A DNA stretch of 64,000 nt from Sipunculus nudus (lineage: Eukaryota > Annelida > Sipuncula > Golfingiida > Sipunculidae). Each line of letters begins with the position of its first letter. The first letter of the stretch is position 1. The notes below the pieces were generated by a model that had not been told where the DNA came from, made no database searches, and saw nothing but the letters and a program-made list of their open reading frames with translations. The stretch is from NCBI GenBank assembly GCA_026874595.1, contig CM049312.1, positions 65,378,929 through 65,442,928 on the forward strand, written 5' to 3'. Positions 11,041 through 24,855 of the stretch are shown here, piece by piece. The translations under genes and the position numbers were made by a program.

Positions 11041-13330
11041 GAAAGAGGAAGTAATAGTAACTCAACATTTAATATTTGTGTAAGTGTCAAACGAGTGATA
11101 GTTCTTTATGTAGACCTACAGAGTCAAGCAAATGACACTGCTCTGAAGGCAACAGAAAGGGTATACACTTGTGGGTGTACACTGTAAGTGTAGAAAATAA
11201 GCTTTTAATTTCATTTCACACTTTGTTAAATCTGATTATTTTTTTGCAAACGGACCATCCATCTTTTTTACATGCCTGAAGATAAAACCTTAAGTGTCCT
11301 TACATATGATTGGGATGCAATTTTTATCTACTTTCAACGATACACCAGAACATACAATCTGAACTGTACTCCTTATGCCTGTTAATTTACGGCTATAGGT
11401 TTGACTATAGAATGTCTTCATAATGGCACATAGTTTATTCCAAATGTACAGTTCTGTTTCTTAACATGTAAATATGAGTGCCTCAACATCAGAAACATTA
11501 AGATACAGAGACTGTACGCTAAATTGGCATGAAGGATTAGATAATCATGATTTGACCTGTTGCTCAAAACATATGCAAATAAGATAATTAATATGTATTA
11601 TAATTTAAGGTGAATATCAATCACCGCTCGCTGCCTTAGCAGTAAGACAAACACTGAACTTAATGCTACTAAGAGGCATAATCTTTTTTTTTTCTTATTT
11701 TAATTTTCCTAACAGCATAGTCTTTCTTATAACATATATTCATATATACATATACAAATTTGTTAGCTAAATAATGCGAATGTATATATATTCTTATGAA
11801 CTAATGAACACAATAAACATTTAGATTAAGTCATTAAAGGATCAGCATTTATTTATTTAAGGTGTTCCTGTAAAATAAGTAACAGAATTTTTCGATAAAC
11901 TTATAAATTTGCCTTATTTGCATAATTTCTCTGCAATCTACAGCTTAAAACTTGCTTTCATAAAAAGTAATTTTATATTTGATACAAATTGAATATGTTG
12001 CTTCGCTGTGCCCACTTAAAACTAGAGTTTAATATATATTTTTTTTAAATATATTATTTTTGTTGATTCATTCAAATATGCAAAATATTTCATTAAATAG
12101 GCACGAAACAAAATTGTCGTGACAAATATTTGATTCTATCGGAAGAATAATTGAGGACCTATTGAGAAAAGTCTGGTAGTGACGATTATCGAATTGTTCT
12201 AGATTTGGACCTAAAATATTTATCACAATCATTAACCATGAATCGTTAATTCACTACACTAAAAATTTAAGGAGACAGTATCCCATCATCACATTGTAAT
12301 TTCATCAAAGTGTGTTTTATAACATATTTTCTGATTAAACTTGTTACAAAAATAATGTATATGTCATCATCTATGATCTCTGTTCTCTTGGGCAGAGGCT
12401 TTTCCCTGTAAAGCTCGTAATCATCTTGAGTTATTAGCTTGGAAAGCATAGTTGCCTCTTAAATAATCTCTGTGACAACCATATTCTGATGTTCCATATT
12501 CCGCGTATCTCCTCCATGAGGTATGCTGATGAACATGAAAAAATAGCCATACATTGTTTCTCCAGATTATCATTGATTCAGTCAGGAAGGTATGCATTCA
12601 TCCCGTTCGTGTATGTGCTTGTGTTTGTGGTTTATTCATAACAAAACTCACGCAATTATGGACGGGATCTCATGAAAGAACCGATTAGATTATTCGGCCC
12701 ATATTCCCAGGTTCCTTCGTGCATAAGTAAATTTACATTTGTGCGTATTCCTTGATGACGTCCCTGAATCCGGATTGAGTGACGGGTTCATACCAAATTC
12801 CTCTTTATTTGTCGATTCAAATGTTCTGAAAATTTCATGAGATTCTGTTAAGGATTGCCTCATTCAAGCTGCGAACAAACACAGAAACACATTAATGAAC
12901 GGGGATAAACGAATACCTTCCGCCAAATATATTAAAAAGTCAGCCCTAGACAGGTGGGATAGTAACACAGAGCTTACTGCGCGTCGCTGAAAGCTTTGTG
13001 ATGTCTAACAAATACTAAATAAAGTAATTTAAAAAACCTTATAGAATAGATCTATTTAAATAAATTATAATGGGAAATCTTACCAGACTTATGTAACAAT
13101 ATAAAATGCATAAGTAGATAATTTGATTCTGTATGCATGTCCATGTCAGAAATCACAGTAAAGTAAAACCTAGCCTAACGACCCACTCTATTTAGCGACA
13201 ACAAAATCATTTGTTTTTGCTCTCATCAGACCTTGATTAAACGACCACATAAGATTATAATCACTTAATCGATGTTCCTGTATTTTGTGTGCAACTAGTG
13301 TTGATTAGTTTACAGGTAACATGTGTTCGT
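11041..13330. other. Intergenic stretch with no gene seen
   Basis: AT-rich. Short open frames such as 12267-12449 on the minus strand have no recognisable product or splice-supported continuation. Confidence 0.5.
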
Positions 13331-13339
13331 TTTCTGTGT

Positions 13340-13725
13340 TCAGCTGATACCTATGTTTTATATTATATTTGTCTTGCTCAGATTATATTTATTTTTTGGT
13401 TAGTACCTATATTGTTTTAAGCATTCATCTTGCATATTTGATTCAGTTTATTATTCAGCTGAGTACCTATCTTATATTTTATATTCCTCAGATTTACTTT
13501 GCTTTTGTTAAACTGAGAACATATATCCATATTCTATGTTGTACTTAAATAACCTCACTCATACTTAATTTTTTTTTTTGGTTCCGGTGAGTACCTCTTT
13601 TGTGTTGAGTGTTCGTCATGCTCAGACAAAATTATTGTGTTTGTTAATTTGAGTACCTGTATTTATTTGGGTCATCTCGGACCATATTTTTAAGCTGAGT
13701 TGCTATATTTGAGTTGCATATATAA
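13340..13725. repeat. Degenerate ~60-bp tandem repeat (gagtacctat satellite)
   Basis: Units open with (g)agtacctat or a variant and close with gttaa..tga. They begin near 13346, 13401, 13464, 13518, 13590, 13652 and 13698. Unit length and sequence vary, so the array is old. Confidence 0.6.
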
Positions 13726-14226
13726 AAGTACTTATTTTTTAAAGAGTATATGTTGAGTTACTTGAATATATATGACAGGCCAGGGTATATTGTATATTTT
13801 ATGTTCATATTCGTGATTCTTTCCCTCAACCATCAAATTCTTCCTTCTCGATCTGTTTTGTTTACCTATAGTTCAATATTTATATATTTTTAAATTTTTG
13901 TTTGGTGAGCTATAACTTCAAGAGAAAAATTCATCATGTGTCGCCATATGGTTTTGGAATCACCAAAAATATAACATTTGGATTAATAATAGGTTAACAA
14001 AAATTAGGATGAAAAGGATTATAATAAGATAACTCTTAGAATGACAATTATAATCAAATCTGCTATCACAAATTATGAATTAATACTGAAAACAAAGCTA
14101 ATCCAGACAGGTTTATTTATAGTGATTCTAATTGAATTGAATTCCTGTTCATCTATTATTAAGAGCGTTTGTGACCAAGAAAAAAAAACATATTTTATGA
14201 TATCTTATATTGTTATACCAAATTAA

Positions 14227-16140
14227 GGTCTAATCATCGTCAAACAACCTTGGTATAATTTAGCTTAAAAATTCATATTAATAATAATGTTAGACACAGT
14301 GATGTATAAATATTTAGAATTCTAAGAATATTCTCTATTAGATGAGATATGTTTAAAAGTGTAACAGTGTCCACTTTGAAAATTTAAAACTTGAAATGAT
14401 TTAATTTTTTTTTAATTGGATATATCTCAAAATTGGCATAGGGTATGTATGTGGAAATAGTATCATTTGAAACTACATACAAATATCTCCAGGCTTTTTT
14501 TTGTTATATATTTATTGTCTTTTTTTCATAATGAATTTTAAATTTTAAAAAAATGTGTGATGTTAACAATACTGATTTTGTTTAAATAACGTATTTCTAC
14601 TACACTAAAAACGATAAAGGAAAAAGAAAAAAACGCATTTTAGAATACTTGTTGATTTACCTATATGCAAAATTTGAAGACTCTATATTCGATGGTTTTT
14701 GAAATCCTGAAATTTTGAAATTGTGAAATCCTGAAATCCTGAAATACTGTTTTGAGAAAACGGTCAAAAACTGTTTGGGGAAGAGATATTTCGTTTTGAG
14801 TGGAAAAAAGGGATATAAGCGCAAGTGACAGTTGTATTTTTTCACTAAATGTTCGGATGAGAATCGGTTTCAATATATAAATTATAAAATTTAATGGTTT
14901 ATCAATGTTAAAAAAGGATTTTTTAGGCATCATGACAACTAGAGAACTGTCAAACTAAAGTAGGCGGAGCTTACTGGTCCGAGGGGTTAGTCATCAGTAA
15001 TCAGGTCATGGGCTACCGCGCCGGGGCACGCGTCAGGTGTGAAGTGACTGATAAGAACGATCACTCTGTTTACTCTGCGCTCTCATTCAGACCACTATAT
15101 ACCCTAATCCAATTAACAGCTTGTCTGTCCCTCTTACAATTATATATGAGACACTACATAGCTAGCAGCGACACATATTTCCCTCTCTCATTTGATTTAT
15201 TTACACCAGTCATATACGCGCTAAATCGTGCTGCGGCCGCTCTTTCTTTACCGATCGCTCTCATAGCTAAGACTCCGGCGCGGTTCACTTCGCAAAATTT
15301 GTTGGCAGGCGACGTGGTGGTGTAACTTGGTGCCGCGTTCCTCTCACAAATTTCATCCGTGCAACGCAGTCCCATATTGCTGCACCACCCTCGGCGTTTA
15401 TCTACATCCTCCACGGGAACCTTGTGATCAGCAGTATGTGACTGTCTCCCGTTCAAATAGCGAATTTTATCTTCGCTCATTCTACTCTATTTTCTTCGAC
15501 CCATGACGTTCAGTTTGAAGATAGTGTATATTATAGAAGAAGGAACGATGTATTCGGTAATGGTTTTGTCGATGTAATGATGGACCCTGGGAGAAAATGT
15601 TATAGTGTATAACAGGGTCAATATTACAGAAATAACAATCAGTAAATTAATATTTCTGTGTATATTCTTGGTGCCAGGACCATTATTGGGCGACACTTAC
15701 ATATTTTAGGGCAGTGACATAGACATTATTCGGCGACTGGAGGAGTGCGATGTACAGTTTACTTCTGGGTTAGGCGTATAGGGGAGACGTGTTTGTATTA
15801 ATTAGTGCCAATTAGTAAGTGCCGGTAATAAAGATAATCTATTTCCCGGCTGACTGACCGCGGCTTCCCCACGCCTGTCAAGCAACCATTTGCCTAATAC
15901 CGCGAGCGCATGGTTAACCAATAACAACTTACACGCTGCTAACTCTCGCCGAGCTGACAGCTGGTCCTGTCTGCACCCCACGTGGGGTTGACATCTGAAT
16001 TAAAATACTTATTTTTTCTAATTGATACAATATATGCTTAGGAACGTGTTTTTGTGAAAAGATAGATACAGCAAACATCTATAAAACCAGATGTTTTTCA
16101 GAAAAATGTAATTTTCATGATTTTTGACGATGATTAGACC
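14227..16140. mobile_element. Non-autonomous TTAA-flanked DNA transposon (piggyBac-like target site)
   Basis: An 18-bp perfect terminal inverted repeat, GGTCTAATCATCGTCAAA, is at the left end and its complement at the right end. TTAA duplicates flank it at 14223-14226 and 16141-16144. Arm B has the empty site with a single TTAA (atataacaa... aattaaacatctgacgg reading, near 63695). The termini do not start with the CCC typical of classical piggyBac. I found no transposase. Inside are a small GAAATCCT repeat (14700-14750) and a more GC-rich core (about 14940-15990) with open frames of about 105 residues on both strands that I cannot identify. Confidence 0.85.
15976..15987. promoter_or_regulatory. 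Perfect 12-bp E-box palindrome CCCCACGTGGGG
   Basis: CACGTG core inside the TTAA element. It is a possible bHLH binding site. No function is shown. Confidence 0.3.
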
Positions 16141-16835
16141 TTAAACATCTGACGGCAAGGAATTGTTTGCAGGAAAACATCCGGATGCGCCAGTCCGTGG
16201 CTGCTTTTTTATTTTTTATTTTTTAGTTGAAGTAACCCCTTCCATTTTATTTTATGCTTGCTATACACCTGCAGAGACCAATTCCTGTTTCTGACTTCGT
16301 GACAGTGGTTCATACCCGAGTGATTGAAAATGTATAGGTGGGTGAAATCCTACATTTTAACTTATAAGTAAGTTCAAGGCAAAGTTCTAATTCAGACAAA
16401 CTGGACCTACATGGATACAGTTTTCCCCATCATAAATCAAGGTAAATTCGGTAACCAAAAGCGGACCCAGAGTAGGTTCTGGACCCCCGTTTTTACCCGC
16501 CACAAACTTCTTGTGTGTTTCAGACAAATAATTGCTGACTGGCCGCTCTATCCAGTCTCGGGAAATTAAGTTTTATCATAAGTCTTCCTTGGTTGAAATC
16601 TTCCTTTTTCTAAATCCTGGTATCCTTCGGCTCTAGGGATTTTTTTTTATGTCAGGTAAAACGTATAAAACCAGGTACTTATCATATTCACACATTCTCA
16701 CACGTAAATGTATAAAAAGTACAACATAAAAGTGTGGATAATAAGATTTATAGAGAGCTATAATTCTGCAAAGAACGACATGGTGCACGTGTACTATACA
16801 TTATTGAGAGCATTGAGAGGAAACGTCTTAAAACA

Positions 16836-19245
16836 TCAGGGGAGATTTGCGGAAAGAAGAAGTTCTGTTTATATGCTGGAATTGAAGAATTCAGTAATGG
16901 TCAAATTTTTTTTTTTCTTAAGACAAGATTGTGCTTCCATGGACTGCAGACCCGTCAGCCAACATGTAAATTTGGCTTAGAAATGCATATTCTTGTTTTG
17001 CCGGTTCCGGGGTTAATGTTATGTGACAGTTGGCCGATCAATCATAGCAGTAACATCGGAACAGGGAGTACTGGAGTAATGAAAAAGAGAATCACTAAAT
17101 GTGACATATCCAGTGTAAAAATATAATTTGTGGAATTAATTTCACTTTTACATTTTCCATTTTTCCCAAATTGAAATTTTATATAAACTCAGTATAATAA
17201 GGAATCAGTTATTAATCATAAATAAATAATCAGTATTATAATAACACAACGGTTTTAATTGGGTAATTTGAGAATGAAACAAATATGATTGTTTAACAAT
17301 TGTATTTTAGAAGTGTTTAAACATATAGAACGCCTGGCTTACAAAAGATGTAAAACAGATATTTTGTCAGGTTTCCATTTGACATCAATGTAACTATAGT
17401 ATTTTATCAAATTTTCAAAAAAGTATCCTCTCACTTCTCTATGAAGATAATTTACATCATAAGTCATAAGTCTTCGTGTTTTATCTTCAGTATTGTACTC
17501 GTTCCCAACCTAAATAATTAAATAATATGCTTCTCTTTTTAAATTAAATATAAAATGTATATATTTATTTTAAAAAATGAGGTCAATTTCTCTTCAGTCA
17601 AATGATATGCTTCATATTCTAAACAACGGTGAAGCAGAAAAGTGCTATATAGTAAAACATAAATACATTTGACTTATTGGTAATTTTTAGCCAGAAATAT
17701 AGGAGAATAATAGAAGTTTTCACTGCACAAGCGTGTTTCACTTGGCTTTATAATGACCATTGTCTCTCACAGCTACATCATGCACAGTTCAACAAACGAG
17801 CTGTTTTAATAATAAAATGCCCATATTGATTAAAAATAAAATAATGATTATATATTAATCGGAATTTAGGAATAGTGGAAAATAGTAGAAAACCTGATGA
17901 AAATAAAACAAAAATAATAATAGGCTACATTTACTTTTTACAGGAATATATATTTAAATATAAGAAATATGCAAATTCAAATTCAAATTTGTTTTTTTTT
18001 TGTTCTAATTGTTACTGAATGACGTAGGTGTAAAGTAATATATTTTTTTTAATGTGATGAAGAAAGATTGAATATGCAAACAAATGATGCAATATCTTAT
18101 AGGCCACAACGTCAATATTAGGTTGGAGGTACAAAATTATATCAAATAATACCATCGCTAATTTTTAATAAACTCTTGTAGGCATTCATTTCATGTTTAG
18201 TGCATATTCGGAGGAGTCAACGTCGACATGGTTGCTAACTAATTGGGGATCACCCGTATCCAGTACAATAAAACTGTCCATGTCAATGTGTCAGTCAATA
18301 AACTTTATCTAAGCCTAGCCTGGACACCTGACATAAGCTCTGAATAGGTAAATGAGGGACAGTCTATTAACAGCAACTGGGTCGTTGATGTGTCTTTGAA
18401 AATGCTAAACATGATAAGGGTAGAGATGCAAACTACCCGGAGTTCTGGCATATGCCAATGTGATCCATAGCAGTAAATTGAAGAAGAGAGTTGTGGGTAT
18501 ATCGAACACAATATTCGATGAAAAGATCTTCCATCATATAAAACACTGTTGTATAAGTTTATACAATGAGTAACTTTACGAAACACACTAAAGACACGTG
18601 CATTTAAAGTTTATGTATACTCGGAGGTCAACGTCCATATGATCGCTAACTTATAAACGTAATATTTGAAATCAGGTTGTTAATTATCAGGATTATAAAT
18701 ATCCTTTTTGTCATAAAATATTTATATTGCCGTTAAAAAGTGAGGCATTACCACATTTCAAAGATACTGACTGCCCCAATAGTATTCGACTGAACGCCGC
18801 TATGACGGAAAATATATGGAGTACAACTGCAAAGATTTAGTGATACATTTGAACAGGGTATTTCATTAGAAGCAACAGGGCCCCGATGGATATTTCATAT
18901 AATTCCTATTACAAATGGAGTATCATGTTTATTTAAGTCCACTTTATTGGGTCGCAAGCGGAGAGAGGCGAACGATTTAACACTCCCTTTTAAGGCCGAA
19001 TTTATATTCATAATATTTTCTCCCACTGGAGCATGTGTCGTCGGAGAATTGTTGTTGGATCACCATTATTTATGGGTTATAAGATCCATGATAAACCAAT
19101 ATTGCTACTTAAACATGGTCATCACATTTAAGTTTGCCATATGATTAATCGACAGTAAGGAAGATATGTGCAGCTACTTTAATTTGAGTTTCTTTGACAT
19201 ATAATTGCAAAGGGGTATAGGGTACCTATTTCCTAGACTCACGTA

Positions 19246-19250
<5 letters not shown>
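16836..19250. other. ~2.4-kb segment present in arm A and absent from arm B
   Basis: Arm B passes directly from sequence matching about 16835 to sequence matching about 19310 (junction near 62605). Within it, a motif (tcggagg..tcaacgtc..atg.tcgctaact) recurs at about 18210 and 18620. No gene seen. Whether A gained it or B lost it is not decided. Confidence 0.55.

Positions 19251-19318
<68 letters not shown>
19244..19318. repeat. (TA)n microsatellite
   Basis: About 75 bp of TA. It lies at one edge of the segment missing from arm B. Confidence 0.95.
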
Positions 19319-19321
<3 letters not shown>

Positions 19322-19822
19322 GTGTGTTTGTGTTTGTGCCCTTTTTCCAAACCAAATGAATCGAAACGCGCTATTTGGAAATAGAGTGAAATTACGTATG
19401 CGTGACCACAGGTCAATCTCACAAAATAAATGAGTAGCCCCCAGGTTTCCAAGTCGATCCATTATTTCCTATGTTAAACCTTTGTTTTATGCAAATTTAT
19501 GCTAGTTTACCTGGGTCAGCGAAAGGGCAACTGATTATGAATTGCATTAAGATCCAAATACACAACTGTGTCATAATGAATCTACCTGGAAAATTCTTCC
19601 CCTTCAAAGACAGGGAACCACTTGACCATTCAACGCCGGGTTATTCATAATCGTTAACAGTCGAACCAGTTTCTTTTTTTTCAGGTATTAATCACATTTC
19701 TAGATAATGCACCAATCATTATTAACAAGTGTAGCTTTGATGTGACGGACATAACTAATTACTATAAGGGCTAATATGTAAAATACCCTGATACGTGGGC
19801 AGTGTCCATCCTGAGTTTATGC

Positions 19823-19830
19823 TATATAAG
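19823..19830 (+). promoter_or_regulatory. TATA box of gene A
   Basis: TATATAAG 65 nt upstream of the start codon. It is conserved in copy B at 62097-62104, which supports it as the core promoter. Transcription would be expected to begin near 19850-19860. Confidence 0.65.
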
Positions 19831-19887
19831 GCAGCCTGTTTCGTATATCAGCAAACCTTCGGCTTCTTCAGAGCGGACCAGAAGAAA

Positions 19888-19891
19888 ATGG
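19888..19891 (+). CDS. Gene A first coding exon (4 nt)
   Basis: ATG G followed by donor gtgagt. It splices to 21815 to give Met-Asp-Met. The second Met at 21817 could also serve as a start and keeps the full signal peptide. Confidence 0.7.
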
Positions 19892-22278
19892 GTGAGTTCA
19901 TATATATTAATCTTATCGTATTTAATTACTGAATATCTAACATGTACAGGGAAACGTCCTTTAAATTAAGATTCCTTATGTGCGGTATGTGGCATACGGA
20001 ATGCGGATAAAATTGTTACCGACTAAATGAATAAGGTTGGATTCCTTCTACCGCATCCGTCAGGCGGAATGCTTATCAGACAAAACCCAACGTGAAATAT
20101 TTACATTTCCGCATGGTAATCTGGGGCGACACATAAAATAGCAATTTTGCCTTGTTGGTACATAGAAAATCACTCAACGCTGAATCTGCATGCCGAATTC
20201 AACAGTCGTAGCTTTGATTATTTATAAGCTCCTTGCAGTCCCCATGTCTGATGTGTTTAGTCTTTAATATATATAGACTCTGCCTTAACCATGACACATG
20301 CTAGACGCTGAAAGCTGAAAAACACAAAAATTGGTGTTTCGTTTACCCTTTGGGACTCAGGATGTATTGCTGATACTGATTATTGGCTATTTTGTTAAAT
20401 TCTTAAATTAAATATGAAAGAGCCACATTTCTGTTGTCTTAGTTAATTCTTATCAATTAAAAGTTAAAAAATAATAATAAGTGTGTAGATTCAAATTTTT
20501 ATTACCATGTCAACATGATTGGATTTTTTCTGGATGGTTCGGCCGTAAATTTTACATGCAACAAATATCTCTATAAATGGCATGTACTATATATGTTGAA
20601 GAAACCTAAAAAGAGCAACATCCTTTATAACATCCTTTCATCTTCGAGTTCGTTTTGAACTTGCAGGGGTTCATTGTGAAAGAAGTTTTTCTATATGTCT
20701 TACAATATTTTATGAAACATAACACGTGGTTGCGACTTTTAATTTGTATTTTGGTTATACAGGGTAACTATGTCAATGATGGATGTTTATTTGTCTATTC
20801 CACAGTATCTTAATTTCTTAAAATTCATATATCTGTGGTAACTGTTATAGTACTATTTATGCTTACTGAGATGATAAGTCTCATACATTTAATCATAATA
20901 GGTCTATATATCTAGTCTCAATTATGTTTTCCTACATAATAGAGCGTCATGCTGTTTTTTAAAACAACATTTAAACATTTTAAGTATTTTAAGTACTCTC
21001 CATTAGATCACATGGACCTTGATTTTACCTGGATAACCCACATTACATAGACCTTGTGGTAGTTCGAACGACATTTTAAAACAAAATTGGTAAATGATTC
21101 ATTAAATAATGTATAGGTGTAATATAATATAAAGAACATTATTTTTGTATGTTTAATACGTCTTTGAAGTATTAAATGGAGGAGTTTATACATTGATACA
21201 TGTTACTAGATATCTATGAGCCAAATATTTAATTTAGCCGCTGTGCAAAATTAAAAAAAAATGCCACCATATATCTGTCCGCCTGATAATCAATAAGAAT
21301 AAATTATAACAATTCCTTTCTTACCCAGTTTTGTCAATGGAATCACTTTTTTGTTTCATATTTCCAGGTTGTTATACCGTTAGACTATTGATTTTCCTGA
21401 TAGCTTCTTTTTAAAACGTACTCAGTTTGTTTTTTACCCGAACCTTTATCTTGAATTCAAATGATTTATTCTAATTTATCGCAAAAAATGAGCCAATTAA
21501 GAGTTAATTCAAACAACCACCGCTGCTGATACTGATGATGAACGTTATAATCATAATATTTCCTAAGATACAGGCTTCGATCAAGACAATGAACAAAAAC
21601 GGGTGTCTTCCATTGCTATATAAATATTTACCTCTATGGTGTGTGAACGCACACGTTCACTAAAATTAATAGAATATGTCTCAAGTACTTCTGTAAGTAA
21701 AAAAATGTAGGTATAATCCGCGAATTCGACATCTTTGAATTCAAAGACATTTAGATAAAGATATCTTTTCAAGGTTTTAAATTAAATGTTCAATAATTTT
21801 CCGGTTTTTTTTAGATATGCTTCTTTTGGCTATAGCCTGCGCTGTCACCTTAGTGACAGCTCAGGACTATCTTCAAGACGTAGACGGTGGGATGACTGCT
21901 CAGGAGATGCGAGACGTGATGCTGGATGAGATCAACAAACTCAGGCGAGAGGTCCACCACGGACCACCTTCAAATATGAACCATATGGTTAGTGAACAAA
22001 AAATGTTTTACGTAGATGTATTTTTGACGTTGAACCTTGAAGACTTTTGATAATATTTGTATTTTAAATTTGAATTGTTAGCCATTTCCGTCCCACACCT
22101 ATCTATTCTCTATTGAACCTTTTATCCGTGCATCCGAAATTGAATAATTTTTCTATTGAATCCTATTTTTCATTATTTTCATTGTCCAGAACAGAACACT
22201 AAATACATTCTATATATAAGTACATGCAAATTATTCTTATGTTAAGGGTTCCATGGAATTACCGTTATTTCATTTTTC

Positions 22279-22322
<44 letters not shown>

Positions 22323-24811
22323 TAATGTCCAGAATGACATGTCATTTTTATTCATGTATAATATGTATTATACAAATGTAATTTTATGAGGCCAGTCCAG
22401 ATTAAAATCCTGCGATGGAAGCTTAAAGACTGAAATCGGGTCTGGCGAGATTTTTTTAACATGGGGAAAGCCCGGTTTAGAATCCAATTCTGCCCTTTGG
22501 TGGCAAATAATTAAGGTCATATCATATTTTGAATTTTGTCATAAGTCTAAATCTGTTCACAAAGTACAATATATTACACTTACACACATGCATCTGAAGT
22601 TAAGATATTTATTAAATATGCATGTGGTATTGGAAGCTCTATCAAAAAGTGTATCAAAACAGATAATTATATACCAGAATTACAAACCTAATTTTGTTTT
22701 CTTTGATTAAACCACTCTTTATGACCTATGATTGCAGCTACTATCATATATAACTAAACCGACAAATACGATATGCATGAACGGACAGACTTAACAGATA
22801 ATATACTGGTTTTATACAAAACCATCAAAATGTGTATCATAACAGTAGCTCAGGGATAACCTGTTACGTTAGACTGCTTCGTGTTGCAGTCTTGCCTCAC
22901 TGATGATTGCAGGATCATTCATCTTAATTTTAAATATAAATATAGATTCAGCAAGTTTCAGGAAAATCTATAACGTGCACCGCAATAAAGGGAACATTCT
23001 TAGTGTTCGGATTAGGTAAATTCCTAACATAGTCATTTAAATTATGGCTCATAAACTACGTTTGCTGTGGTAATCAGAATGAAAGACTTAACAGGGCGAA
23101 TTTCTTAAATTAAGATACTAGAATGTAAGCTTTCCTTTCCATTAACACGTCAATGATTAGTCTGCACCACAAAAGTCTATATTCTTAAATTGTTAGAGTA
23201 TCAAATGATTAAAATTAAAATGCAATAGTTTTTACTTATTGATATACTATTTATACTTCATTTAAAACATAATTAACAAATTCACATTCTTGCGTTACAT
23301 TTTTAACATATAACTACATTAGATGATTTCATTTTTTAAACTAATTTTATCCTATTTATTTAAAAATTTATTATTACTATAAGGTCACTGTTAATAGGCT
23401 GTTCCAATAACAATATTAACAATAAACAGGGGGTAAATGTATAATAAATTAGAGTGCCCTACACGTTAAAAAATTAGGGCTTAATATCAGTTATCCTTTG
23501 ATTTACGGTCATATAAGAATCAGGACAGACAAGGAGTTGTAAAGAAACCTTATTTGCATCGTTAGCCTTATTGCATAAAAAGCAACATTTGCAACGTACG
23601 TTGATGTTTCCTCGGTTATATATGCTGTATGTATTAAACCGTTTAAAGCTGATCAAAAATGGGTTTGTCTTTATTTCATGATATATGATTCGACGCAAAG
23701 ACATGAAACCTTCATGGCATTAACAGAGATTTTAATGTTTGCATAATCTTTTTGGAACGAAATGATTATAGAATGTATTATACTATTGAATAATTTGCTT
23801 GTAAACAAACATTTAGCTTAGTATAATATAAAAAAAAACATATATCAAATATACCAGTTTCACATTAGCTGTAAGGCAATGCTCAGTCCGAATGTGCAGC
23901 AAAGGTTGCTTTCGTACATATATGTCTTACCCGATTTGTCTTTAATGACACGAATTACTGGAAATCCACTTGATCGGTTAAGTATGGACAGGCCATATAT
24001 AAAAAGAGTGAGAGAGCGAAAGAGAGAGTAAGAGAGTGAGAGAGAACAAAACAGCAATGGACCGGAAGCATAGTATGTAAGTGCAAGTTGATGTGAGAAA
24101 GTGCTCAAAACCGCTTTTAGAGCATGTTCAGTGATTATTAAGCACGAAACAGTCGGTAGCTCAAACGTTCGATAGACAGTAGAAATACACAAATTATACA
24201 TACATGGTTGATTAAGAAATGTTGCAAATATATGTGACTCTAAATAGTTGTCTCTTTAAAGTACTGGAGTCAGGAAATTGAGAAGAAAGTAATGGAGTGG
24301 GCCCGGACGTGCCCGGACGGTCATGGTGGATATACAGGCAGTGCCGGGCAAAACATGCATTGGTTCAGCTGGCCGCCAACTGAAGAAAAGCTTAGGTATC
24401 AATTTTCACAACATTCCCTCATTGATTAAATGGAGTAAGCTGCTCCATTAAACGCAAAATCTCAGTTGAAGAAGAATCTTTGTACACCTGTATACACCTG
24501 CATGATTACGTAGCTAAATAAGGTCGGTTGTGTCCCAATATTTGTACAATTCCTTTAATGCTTGTATTTGTTTACCTATTTATTTTATATTTTTATATAA
24601 ATTATTCAAAATGTATTTTTTCTTTGTTAATTTATATTTATGTCCTGTTCTTCGTGATATATACGATCAATAACATTGCCTATTCAAGTAATTAATAGAT
24701 AGAAATATATCTAACCGTTCTGTCTAGATATTTTTATATCAACAGTTTCAAAATCTCCATTTTTATTTTTTCTTCTTTAATAGGTGTAAATAAATATTCA
24801 ATGTTCGTATG

Positions 24812-24855
<44 letters not shown>

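Noticed and set aside
15008-15480. Overlapping frames of about 105 residues on both strands inside the TTAA element
   Set aside because: No recognisable domain, opposite-strand overlap, and they lie within a mobile element absent from arm B. They are described with the element instead.
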